Positions 1 through 11,100 of a DNA stretch of 64,000 nt are shown here, one piece after another. This DNA comes from Lepeophtheirus salmonis (lineage: Eukaryota; Arthropoda; Copepoda; Siphonostomatoida; Caligidae), in the NCBI RefSeq assembly GCF_016086655.4, contig NC_052139.2:1922001-1986000 (forward strand), given 5' to 3'. The stretch's first letter is position 1. Every line of letters begins with the position of its first letter. The notes beneath the pieces are model-generated. The model ran no database searches. It had not been told where the DNA came from and saw only the letters and a list, made by a program, of their open reading frames with translations. Position numbers and translations under genes: made by a program.

Positions 1-1640
1 CGAATCCATATATTTTTAATTTTCAGGGCCGGATATGGCCCGGAGGCCACCTTGATAATCCCTGATCTATATGTGATAGTTTATCTTTCTATATATAAAT
101 TTTTGTCAGCCTATGCGAAAAATTGAAACTAAATGATTGCAACCTTTTCATAATAAAGATTTATAACCTTGCCAAGCTAATCGAAGAGATGCTAATAATA
201 TATAATCTGAGTAAGAGAGTGGGATATCGTTTCTTTCGAGTTATTCAGACAATTAGCTATTCGAGGGGATTGTAAAGGTATATTTAAGGTATTTTCATGT
301 GAAAAATGTTGTGAGATTGTGTTCTTTGAAATATCAAGGGAAGAGATGGTTATACTTGTAGACCAACCGTGGTTTGAGAAATAAAATTGGAGGTGAAGTG
401 GATCGCTACTCATTTTGTTATACACATATCCAGAAAAATTAGTATTTATATTTCAAGAATTAAATTTGAATTTTCTAATATCAACAAATAATACTTTTAA
501 ATTTAATGATGGATAATATTTTACTCACATTTGATGGGGCTAAAGTTTGTTGAAATTTTTTGAAAAAATTACTCTAATATAAAATCTTACTTTAAATGAA
601 AATATTTTTTCATAATATTATTTCTTATTGAATGGTTTAAAGTCAGATAAACTTCTTATTCCTTTAATATAACATTTTTTTTTTAAATATAAAATAATTA
701 GAGGATTAATATAAATTGCAATCAAATCAAATGATGATTCTAAAGCTGCTAAAATACCTCACAGATTTGTTGTTAAACATTAAAATTAAGAAATGAACGT
801 AAGATAAAATTTTACTATTTAAAAAAAGACGGTACTTTTCTATTTAAGTCACGCAACTATTGTAGTATTTCTTTTTATTGTTACAGACTTATCCATGGAT
901 TTCTAATCCATGACTGATCACATCTATCGTTTGTGTACACGTCTAAATGTATAATATAAAGTATATATATATATATATATATATTTTTGAGCAACTCTTT
1001 TCCCTATATCATTTATATAATATGTATTTATATACCTATATATACACTTAAACGTGTAGACGCACGATAGATGTGGTAACCTGCCTTAAGTATGAATGTC
1101 ATATTTTGTCAAAAGCGTAGGAATACATTTGATGGATAATTAATAAGATATATTCAAATAATATAATAAAAGACCAATATACATTTGTTAAAGTTTACAG
1201 TCAATTTTTGGTGTTAAAAACCATTATGAATTTGTTTTTAGATATAAAAAGAATCATATTATAAGATATAAGTTTTAAATACTTGCTATAATTGACGAAA
1301 AAAAGTTATATTGAAACACAACCTAGTATATTATGCTGTATTACAAAATTCAAGATCAGAAATAGAATAATATAAAATAAACATCAGTCATATCATAGGT
1401 TTGCATAATAGCGTACAGATCAATGTATTTTCTTTAATGCTCGAAATTAAGATAGAGCAATGTCTTATACCAAGGCCTTTCTACATAGAGCCAACATAGA
1501 ATATAAACAGAGGAGTATCAAGGCAGCGTGCTTTTAAGCGAAGATTTGTGCTTTCTCATATTATTTGGGCCCTTTCTCTTATAAAATTAGTACCGTTCCA
1601 CAGTGTTTTACATCTTCATGTAAAAAGAAATATAGACAAA
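1..1640. other. AT-rich 5' flank of the NALCN gene
   Basis: No gene is recognisable here. The short open frames (for example 192-425 on the minus strand) are AT-rich and resemble no protein family. The stretch holds a (TA)n run at about 962-985 inside a small inverted-repeat element. At 26-68 a GC-rich patch begins CAGGGCCGG and ends CCCTG, which resembles a transposon terminus, but its partner is not visible. The NALCN open frame is already open from 1548, so the 5' UTR probably lies just upstream of 1641. I could not place a promoter. Confidence 0.5.
917..1079. repeat. Small inverted-repeat element (MITE-like)
   Basis: Two arms of about 30 nt face each other. The left arm starts GATCACATCTATCG at about 917, and the right arm ends CGATAGATGTGGTAAC at about 1079. 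Both arms share CACATCTATCG and a run resembling ACACGTYTAA, with a few mismatches. The interior, about 100 bp, is a TA-rich microsatellite. A short inverted repeat and AT-rich core fit a MITE or foldback element. No target duplication is obvious, so class and exact ends are uncertain. Confidence 0.5.
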
Positions 1641-4600
1641 ATGCTAGCACGAAAACAAAGCTGTTCAGGAGATCCAACGACCATCGCGGATTATGGCGCG
1701 GATGATACTATCAATGAAGGCTCTGAAATTCTTTGGACAAATACATCCTTTGCTCGGCAAATCTTTAGAACACTATCCCTTGTCAGTCTCGTTTCCGTTA
1801 GTCTCAACACACCAAAAACATTTTACAACTATCCTTTTTTATTTTACGTAACCTACACTGCCGACCTTATCTGTGTTCTAGTGTTCACTATTGAGATGGT
1901 AACTAAAATCCATAGTCGAGGTCTTTTTACATCATCCGGAGGCAAAAAACCTTATATTAAGAGTCGATGGTGTCAATTTGATTCTATGATGCTGTTCTTC
2001 ATAGTTATTTCAGTCATACTTCAATCATTTGAAATGTTTTCTTTGGTTCCAAGGTATTCACCTCTCTCAATGCTGCGAGCTGCTCGTCCTCTCATCATGA
2101 TTCGATTCATACGTGTATTTCTTAAGTTTTCAATGCCAAAAGCTCGTGTAAATCAAATATTTAAAAGGTCTTCCCATCAGATTTATAATGTCACAATATT
2201 TTTCCTGTTTTTTATGTCTCTCTACGGTTTACTCGGAGTACAATTCTTTGGAGAAATCAATAATCATTGTGTAAGAAATACTGTTACACAAGCAGAAGAT
2301 GTGACACTGAATGATCTTACAATCCCAGATTCCTACTGTAATCCTCACGATGGCTCTGGTCACAAATGTCCAAAGGGCTTCCATTGTATGAAATTAAGTC
2401 CTTTAGGGAAAGTTAAAACGGGCTTCACTGGGTTTGGAGAATTTGCAACGTCAGTGTTTACTGTTTATCAAGCTGCAAGTCAAGAAGGATGGGTCTATAT
2501 TATGTATAGGGCCAGTGATGCAGCACAAAATTGGAAAGCAGCTTTTTATTTTACGACAATGATATTTTTTTTAGCTTGGATGGTGAAAAATGTTTTTATT
2601 GCAGTGATCACAGAGACTTTTAACGAGATTCGTGTTCAGTTTCAAGAAACATGGAGTGACAGGGAAAGAATTGCATCATCCTCTCAAGATCCCAGGAGAC
2701 AACAGGTTCTTGAAGGAGATCAAAAAGCATGGAAGCTGGTAACTGTTCAAGAAAATAGCCACGAGGGATATGCACCTGAGATATTCTCAAAAGTATTACG
2801 CTCACCAGCCTATCACATTTTTGTAATGTTGATTACTCTTGCCAATGCAATTGTGACAGCAAGTATCAGCTTTCAACACACTCGAGACCAAAGACCACGT
2901 GAATATTTTTTTTCCAACCAAAAAATTCTGGAATTCGGATTTACTTTATTCTATGACTTGGAAGTTATCTTCAAAGTGTTTTGCCTCAGCTTCAAAGGAT
3001 ACATACAAAGAACTATTCATAAATTTGAACTCCTTCTGGCTGTTTTTACAACTATTCACATTCTCCCTATCAGGGGATTATTTCTTAGCTGGATATCCAT
3101 TTTTCAGGTGTTGAGAGTGATTCGTTTGATAAAAGCGTCACCAATGCTAGAAGATTTTGTTTATAAAATCTTTGGCCCAGGAAGAAAGTTGGGATCTCTC
3201 ATAATATTTACAATGTGTCTGCTGGTTATCACAAGCTCTATGTCAATGCAGTTATTTTGTTTTTTGCCAAATCTAGACAAATTTGAAACTTTTCCATTTG
3301 CATTTATGTCCATGTTTCAAATTCTAACACAAGAAGCCTGGCCGGAAGTGATGAGCAAAACAATGGAGAGAGTAAATCCAAGCTTAACATTTGTCGTTGC
3401 TATTTATTTCATTCTGTACCATCTTTTTGTTACATTGATTGTCATGTCACTCTTTGTTGCCGTTATTCTTGACAATCTTGAATTGGATGAAGAATCAAAA
3501 AAAGTAAAGCAACTCAAAGTAAGAGAAGAATCGTCAGACATCAAAGAAGATTTGCCTCTTCGGTTGAAAGTTTTTGAAAAGTTTCCAGAGCGTCCATTAA
3601 TGACGCGGCTGCATAGAATCCCTTCAGATTTTGCCACTCCAAAAGTAAGAGACAGTTTTGTTTCTAAATTCGTATATGAAGCAGATGAGGCGCAGGATGA
3701 TGCTGATGAAGAGAATTCGGTGGCACAAAATAATAACAACGATACTATAAGTCATCCAGGAGGAAGTGATGGAACTCACTTGAGATATAGAAAGATTGGA
3801 AATACTGGACTCATTTCATCACCTACAAGAAAAATTCAAAAAAGTTCGTCCATCAAAAAATCGTCTATATCAAATATATTATGGTCTGTTCGAAGATCCA
3901 TTCGAGGAGGCTCTCAGTTATTTCATAAGCGGGGTGGTACATATAGATTGAATGAGAATGTCAAAGAGAATGGATTTGTTCCGGGACTTAATTCAGTAGT
4001 GAATACAAGTGCAAGGCCACAAAATATGGACATCAAGTTATTACATGCTAAGAAGCAACAAGCTGAAATGCGAAGAAATCAAAAAGAGGAGGACCTAAGA
4101 GAAAATCATCCGTACTTTGATAGACCATTATTTGCAGTACCTCGAGAATCGACATTTAGAAAAGTATGTCAAGCAATTGTAAACGCACGCTACGACGGGA
4201 AGTTAAAAGAAGCCATTGGAGGAAAGAGTAGACAAGTTAAATTCAAAACATTCCATTCTTTACTCGGATTAGTTACTTATTTAGACTGGACAATGATATT
4301 CATTACGACACTAACAACGATATCCATGATGTTTGAAAGGCCTAACTATAGAGTAATGGATACAAAGATTCTTCAGATAATGGATTATGTTTTTGTTATA
4401 GCAATGGGAGGAGAATTAACCTTAAAAGTCTTGGCAGAGGGCATGATATTTACACCAAAGGCTCTTATCAAAGATGTTAGTGGAATATTGGATTTATCCA
4501 TTTTCTTTGTAAGTTTGGTTTGGGTATGTTGGATGCCCGAAAAAATACCTGCTAATTCATCGGCTCAGTTACTTATGCTTCTTCGATGCTTTCGACCTTT

Positions 4601-7156
4601 ACGAATATTTATACTTGTTCCACATATGAGAAAAGTAGTTTGTGAACTTTGTCGTGGATTTAAAGAGATAGTTTTGGTCGGGGTTCTTTTAATTGTTTTA
4701 ATCTTTGTGTTCGCCAACTATGGGGTCCACTTATTCGGTATGAAATTCGCTGCATGCAACGACTCATATATAAAGGAACGATCCAAATGTGTGGGTATAT
4801 TTCGAGCGGATGTATATGTAACTAAGATGAATATCCCTCCAAAAGAGGATTGTCCACCTCCAGGTTTGGTTGTTCCCCGTGTTTGGATGAATCCAAGAAG
4901 ATTTAACTTTGACAACATCGGAACTTCAATGCTAGCTTTATTTGAGGTTTTATCTTTCAAAGGCTGGGTAGATCTGAGGGATGTCATAATCGGAAAGATG
5001 GGACCTGCATACGCCATATATATACATATGTATGTGTTTTTAGGTAGTATGATTGGACTAACTCTGTTTGTGGGTGTTGTAATTGCAAATTACAGAGAAA
5101 ACAAAGGTACAGCCCTGCTTACAGTTGATCAAATGAGGTGGAGTGATTTAAAAAAAACGTTTAAAAATTGCCCAGCCTCTACACGTTCCACCCAAGCCAG
5201 AAAATTCGAAATTTCAAGCCTTTATCTACGACATAATTCAACATCTTTATTTCAAGCGATTTATTGCTATTCTAGTTCTTACAAATAGCTTCCTTTTGTG
5301 TGTCAAATGGAAAGAAGAAGACGATGCTCCAGACCGAATCAATTTAGATTCTAACGGAACGGTAATTTATGAGGAGGATGATACAAATAAAACAACGCTC
5401 CGAGATAGATTATCTACAGCAAGCTCTGCACTAACAATCTGTTTTGTCATTGAAGTTTTCATGAAGATGATTGCCTTCACTCCTTATGGATATTGGCAGT
5501 CACGGCGGAATAGAGGAGATTTATTTGTAACAGTATTTGGAGTTGTGTGGATCATAATGAATTACGCTATGGAAAATAATTTAACTCTCACATTTGGATA
5601 TGTTGTGATAATTTTGAGATTTTTTTACAATTACTGGGAAGCATGCAACACTAAAAATGCTGATGCAAACTGTCTTCGTCTCTATGTACAAAAGTTTTTT
5701 TATCATACTTGGAATGTTTCTTTTAATTACATGCTATGCTCTTGTGGGAGTTATCTTATTTGGATCTGTTAAATATGGAGAAGCAATTAATCGGCAAGCA
5801 AATTTTCGTACTGCCATGAATGGGATATCAATGCTTTTTAGAATAGTTACAGGCGAAGACTGGAACCGAGTACTTCATGATTCTATGTTGGAGCCACCAT
5901 ATTGTACTCTTAAACCAGATTCAAATTATTGGGATAATGATTGTGGAAACTTTGTGGCTGCTATTGCCTTTTTTTGCAGGTATAAGTATGCTTGATATAT
6001 TTGGTAACCACTAATTTATAAAAATCATTTTATTCCTAGCTTCTATGTCATCATAACATATATTGTTCTGAATCTTTTGGTAGCTATCATCATGGAAAAT
6101 TTTTCACTTTTTTATTCTAACGAAGAGGATGCACTTTTATCTTATGCTGACATTCGAAATTTTCAAAATACATGGAATATTGTCGATGTTAATCAAAGAG
6201 GCATGATCCCCGTCCGAAGAGTCAAATTTATACTACGTCTTCTCAAAGGTCGTTTAGAAGTTGATCCTCAGAAGGATAGGCTTCTTTTTAAACATATGTG
6301 CTACGAATTAGAAAGACTTCACAATGGAGATGATGTTACATTTCATGATGTTCTTAGTATGTTATCTTATCGTTCAGTCGATATTAGAAAGGCATTACAA
6401 TTGGAGGAACTATTAGCTAGAGAAGAACTTGAATATATTATTGAAGAAGAAGTTGCTAAATTAACAATACGAAAGTGGTTAGATGGATGCTTTAAAAAAA
6501 TGAGAGAGAGGGAGCAGAGTTTGATAGCTGGTCTTCGAGCCATGAATGAACCATTGCTTCAAACATTGAGACCATTAGAAGAAGAAGAACCCTTGGGGCA
6601 AGTAATGGAAGAAGATGAAGACAAAGACAGTCAACAAAATAGTTCTCCAAAGAAAGGAGCGTCTAATGTTCCAGATGATGACACGCCAGGTACTTTAGGG
6701 ACAAGAAGAACATCTGACGAGCCACTACCAATTTCATCGACAGCTATTTCAAGCCACCCAATCTTAGGTTCAAATATAGAAGATACCCCATCAGGTCCAG
6801 TGAGAAAATATAAATTCTCCTCTTCATTCTCTTCATCTGATGAAGACTCTGTTCGAAAAACAGCAGTTAGAAGAACAGAGAGCACTTCCGGTGTGCCTTC
6901 AAGTACTTTTACCAATTTAAACAATTCGACAGTTAAGTTGCACCCTTCAAATGATAACTTAAAGATGTCTAGTGAGCAAGACACGGAGAACCCGTCCTCT
7001 GGGAACTTGCTGATAAGAAGAAAAAATAAAACTCTTCCGCCATTGGAACCAATGCAAACAAATGAGGAATTGATGGGACATAATGACGGTGTTGATGTCG
7101 TTAAGAATTGGTGGAAGGATCAAATTGAGTTCAATAGTTCAGATGAGGAGTATTAG
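1641..7156 (+). CDS. na: NALCN / narrow abdomen sodium leak channel (two frameshifts)
   Basis: Voltage-insensitive sodium-leak channel of the plasma membrane that sets neuronal resting excitability, working with UNC79, UNC80 and FAM155. The start chosen is the ATG at 1641 (MLARKQS), which matches the family N-terminus; the frame itself opens at 1548. All four six-helix domains are present. The pore filter residues read E, E, K, E: AASQEGW (codon 2484, residue 282), LTQEAW (3333, residue 565), LSFKGW (4959, residue 1107) and VTGEDW (5855, residue about 1405). This is the NALCN EEKE signature. S4 helices are seen, for example LRVIRLIKAS in domain II and LRCFRPLRIF in domain III. One 60-bp intron (5980-6039) splits the codon before FYVII. 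Two +1 insertions, in the A8 run at 5150-5157 and the T7 run at 5620-5626, break the frame around domain IV. Corrected length is about 1817 residues, against about 1738 in vertebrates. Very intron-poor for this family. Confidence 0.95.
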
Positions 7157-7512
7157 CTGCAAAAGCTACATGGATACTACAAATTTAAAAAGTGCTGCTC
7201 TACATGTTCAGTATATAGTATAACTATATTTATATACATAGGTACAAAAGAAGTATTATTTAAGATTGAATATTTTTTATTATTTTTAGAACAAAGATAA
7301 CGACAATTTAAATTAATATAATATAAAGTGAGGTCAAGAAACTTTCTTCTATTTTTCAAAAAAAAAAAATGAAAAAAAAAAAATGCTAAAATTCTTTAAA
7401 CACAAGATAGATTTAATAATATGTGAATATATTTCCAGTAGGACGTTAAAATTAATATAGGCATCGTTAAAAAAATTTAAAAAAATATATATTCCTCTAT
7501 TCAAAAATATGA
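7157..7512. other. Convergent 3' ends of NALCN and Storkhead-box genes
   Basis: AT-rich spacer between two convergent genes. It holds two A12 runs at 7358-7369 and 7372-7383, and TTTATT at 7276-7281, which reads AATAAA on the minus strand and could be the polyadenylation signal of the Storkhead-box gene. No AATAAA was seen on the plus strand for NALCN, so the two 3' UTRs may overlap. Confidence 0.4.
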
Positions 7513-10500
7513 TTAAATAACACCAAAATCTATGGTTTCAGTGGATTCATTAATGCGATTCCGTACTTCAGCTGCAGCATTTACTTCCAAAAGAGTGTCA
7601 ATGCTATTGAAACTTAATCCAGCCATGAGTTTTTTGAGCTGTAAGACTTTTAAAATTTTGATTCGACATATCTTTGATATTCAGATCCGACAAGCTGGGG
7701 TAGTCGGATGATGTCGAAGCATGAACCATTTTTGTTGCCATTTTTCTGGGAGCAAATATTGTTTCTTCTTCTGTTAGAACATCCTTTTCTTCATCATGAC
7801 AAGGATTCTCATCTTTATTAGTCGAGTAAATGGGACTTCTTCTTTCCTCCTCGCCAATGACGGACTCAACTTCGTAAATAACTTCTTGAGTTAAGTTCCG
7901 ATTATTATGAATGGTATCAATTCTTGGTGGTTTGTGTGGATTTAGATGAGAGTTAGTACGATTAAACATTTGTTGAGGAGGTGATGATGGGTTTCGATTT
8001 TTTAATGTATGCTCTAAATCACTATTACTTTTTTCAATCACGACAAGTGTTCTGTTATATAGGTGGGGTTGAGATTCTACAGAGCTAGGGCCAGATGAAG
8101 AGGAACCTGATGAAGAATAGTTTTTAGGAGAATGTTGATGGTAATCGTTATAAGAAGAGAACCCAGGTGAGTTATCGTTAGAATCACAAGTCGTAGATTT
8201 TTCATTTGATTGGTTGACATTAATTATTTGCGTGTTGTTGAAACTATAAGGATTGGGTGGGTGAGGTGGTCGATACGGTAATGGTGGGGGAGGACACTTG
8301 TAAACAGAATCTGCTTTGGCTGGTATATTTCCACGTGGTATTCCTTTATTGACTACTGAATACAATTGAGCTTGTTGCGTTTCTTGTTTAATTTGAAATA
8401 TTGGCGAGGTCTGTCGATCATTCTTTGATAAATGAGGACTTGAAGAAGTTTGATTAGGAGATTGTTGACCCTGATATGTATTAGTAGACTCTAAAAGTTC
8501 TGGTGGAGGAAATTGTGCCGAAAAAGTTCCAATTTCAGGTTTTGCTTCTTGTTTTATTTTATTTTTACTAAAAAGCTTTCCAAGGAATGAATTCTTTCTG
8601 TCCATAATTTTAGGAGACTCTCTTGCAACACTTACAAGGGAATCTGAACCTAATTCATTGCTCTGATAAGTAGAGAGGACGGACATTTCTTTCTTAGAAA
8701 GTCTGAAAAATGAAATAATTTATATATTTGAATTGTATTTGTTGAATTAAAATCTTGTTTTACCTCAAAGATCCACCTTTATTGAAGGATAACACAGAGC
8801 CATTCTCATTTGAGAAAGAATTTCCGGCTGTTTCACTGCTTTTAACTGACTTCTTTGACAACCTTAAAGACTGACTTCTTTCCAAATTGCTAAGTTTAGA
8901 AGGTGAAATAGAGGAAGTTGATCCTTCTTCCAGGGAAGTGTCAGCACTTTGCGTATCATCTTCATGTAATTTAGATTCAGACGTCTGACATTCTTTATTT
9001 TCAACACACTTCCGTGACGGAGGAGATGTACTGATCCGTAACGAATGCCGAAGTCGATTTAACCTATTCCCAAATGAAGTAGATGAATTGTTCCCTCCCA
9101 ATGAATCCACGAGAAAATATCCAGAATTACCAGTATAATAGACTCTTCTTTGTTTGATGAGTTGGCCAAGGGTTGAATGAATGGTTTCTCGAAGATTTTC
9201 CGTACGAGAAGACCCTGCCCAATCTGACTCAACAATTGAGCATAATTTGTCGATATTTGCACATTTGTTTGATCCTTTAAGTCTAAAAAGATAAATCAAT
9301 GTTATAATAAAAATAATGCAAAAAATAAAATATACAAAACAAATTTTTTTAAACAAATAATGATAGATTGATTGATTGTCGATGTATACTACTTGTACTT
9401 GATAATGTTCCGCAGAATAAGTACATACTTATTAATTGTTTATTTTCTATTAAGAAAGTCAATATATAGAGCATCTAAAGATTATTCTCATCACGTGGTC
9501 TCAATATTATTCCTTTCATTTATTTTGAGTTGTAACTTGTAAAATTTGTATATACAACATAATCAAATTTGGAAAGAGGAATAATAATTTCTAATAAATG
9601 TAACCTAAATACATTACTTCACGCTTGATATAGTTTATGTACACTCAGTAAAAGAAGTAATTAAATATATCTATCAGACGAAAATATTTCACCTATTTCC
9701 TGCAAATAGTTCATAAAAAGGGAATAATACAATGAGACACAATCCCAAAATTCAAAAAAGTACCTTGGAGTGCCTCAAATTGTTTGTGAGAAGGAAGAAG
9801 AAGTAATTATGTTTCATTCATAGACTATATTACTATTATGAAGAATAGATTCCATTTTAAAAGATACAAAAATGATATCATAATGTAAACTCTAAACATT
9901 GCTTCAAAAAAGTGAAAACAGATAGCATGCGAAGGCATTAAATTACAGTAAATTACTATTATTTAGGCTCACGTCTACCTCGACTAAATACAAAGCACAT
10001 AATAAATTTAAATAATTCTTACTTAGCTAAAATGAGACAAAGTATATCTGGTAGGGATATACAATGACTTTGGAGAACAGGTTTTATGGTACATCCTCCA
10101 GAGAGCCCTACTTGCGTTATTCGCGTATTTGTTGGTGAATTAATAACTCTCCGTTTCCATGCATCAATAATGATTTCAAGATTAGAAGAGCTTGTCATCG
10201 TAACGAGGATTCCTGGGCATATATAGCCTTGATACCTAATTATAAAAGATTAAGATTTAAGTCATAATGAATACTAAAGGCTTTTAATGAGTGCATGATA
10301 TACATCTTTGCAGTGAATGCAATTCAACAATCCCATTGTTGTTAAATTAAGGTACACAGATGTTGAAAAGTACTGTACTAAAGCAAAATTTATGCAAAAA
10401 ATTATGGAAACTTTCTCAGAGGGAAAATTTAACATTATAACAATCTTAGCCCTACAAATGCACATTTTCTCACAAAACATAACCGTTTACACACTTATAT

Positions 10501-10888
10501 TCATGTCGTTATATTTCTACCTCATACTCTGTATTGCATCACCGAGTTTGCAGTCCCATAGATAATTAGTTGTATTCACGTCCAAAAATTCATAGAATAA
10601 TGCTCTTCCACTCTCATTCTGACAACAGAGCTCTGAGAAGGCTACACAGGTTGGACAATTATTCACCTTCTTCTCAATAAAAGAACTTGCCCCATGATGA
10701 TTACTCCCACTACTACAGGGAATAGGGGTTGGGAGTCGAAATATTTGTAGTAAAAGTGTATGCTGCATAAAGGCAAATTGCTCAACCATGTTGAGTATAT
10801 GTGACGTTTGTCCAGAGTGATGCTCAGGATGATGTTGTAAATTATCTTCACAACTCTTGTTCCCGTTAAGACAGCTTCCCACGGGCAT
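7513..10888 (-). CDS. Storkhead-box (STOX1/knockout-like) winged-helix protein
   Basis: Nuclear winged-helix transcription factor family (vertebrate STOX1/2, fly knockout). Coding exons on the minus strand: 10888-10521, 10235-10023, 9282-8764 and 8702 to the stop; all splice sites are GT-AG and phases agree. Exon 1 carries the conserved GRALFYEFLDVN...LWDCKLGDAI segment. Exon 2 carries YQGYICPGILVT and DAWKRRV. Exon 3 has the winged-helix end, TLGQLIKQRRVYYTGNSGYF. Exon 4 has NSFLGKLFSKNK followed by FSAQFPP, a family hallmark, then a long Ser/Pro/Asn-rich tail with a PPPPLPYRPPHPP stretch. As written, translation stops at 7604 (732 residues). Dropping one base from the A6 run at 7630-7635 extends the frame to a stop at 7513 (762 residues, ending ETIDFGVI), which I think is the true end. 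The ATG at 10888 is the first in frame, because the upstream exon has an in-phase stop. Confidence 0.88.
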
Positions 10889-11100
10889 TTTGAATGAAGA
10901 ACTCCAGGGCGATTGGTTGTATGGGCACGTCTAAAAACAAAAACACGATGTTTTAATTAATAATAAATACATTGTTTGCAAGTGACAGTTGTTCAAACAC
11001 GAAACATCAATATCAAATATACGTTATAATATACTTAGTACTATTTGGCAATTGTTTCTTACCTTTTTTTAGCTCATAGTCCGTTGAAGGAATGATGAAT
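10889..11100 (-). other. 5' UTR exon junction and intron of the Storkhead-box gene
   Basis: On the minus strand a strong donor (AAAG|GTAAGAA) lies at 11063/11062, and a pyrimidine-rich acceptor (TTTGTTTTTAG) ends at 10931, defining a 132-bp intron. The upstream exon has TAA in the phase that would join exon 10930-10521, so it should be untranslated. This supports the ATG at 10888 as the start. The transcription start further upstream is not identified. Confidence 0.55.

Noticed and set aside
1548..1640. N-terminal extension MLSHIIWAL... of the NALCN frame
   Set aside because: Family proteins start at the MLxRKQS motif, which is the ATG at 1641. The upstream 31 codons have no similarity and may be 5' UTR.
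5150..5157. Programmed ribosomal frameshifting as an explanation of the NALCN break
   Set aside because: No heptameric slippery sequence with a downstream structure is evident, such a mechanism is unknown in this family, and a second break of the same kind follows. A sequence error is simpler.
9059..9262. Minus-strand 67-residue frame overlapping Storkhead-box exon 3
   Set aside because: Shadow of the true exon in another frame.
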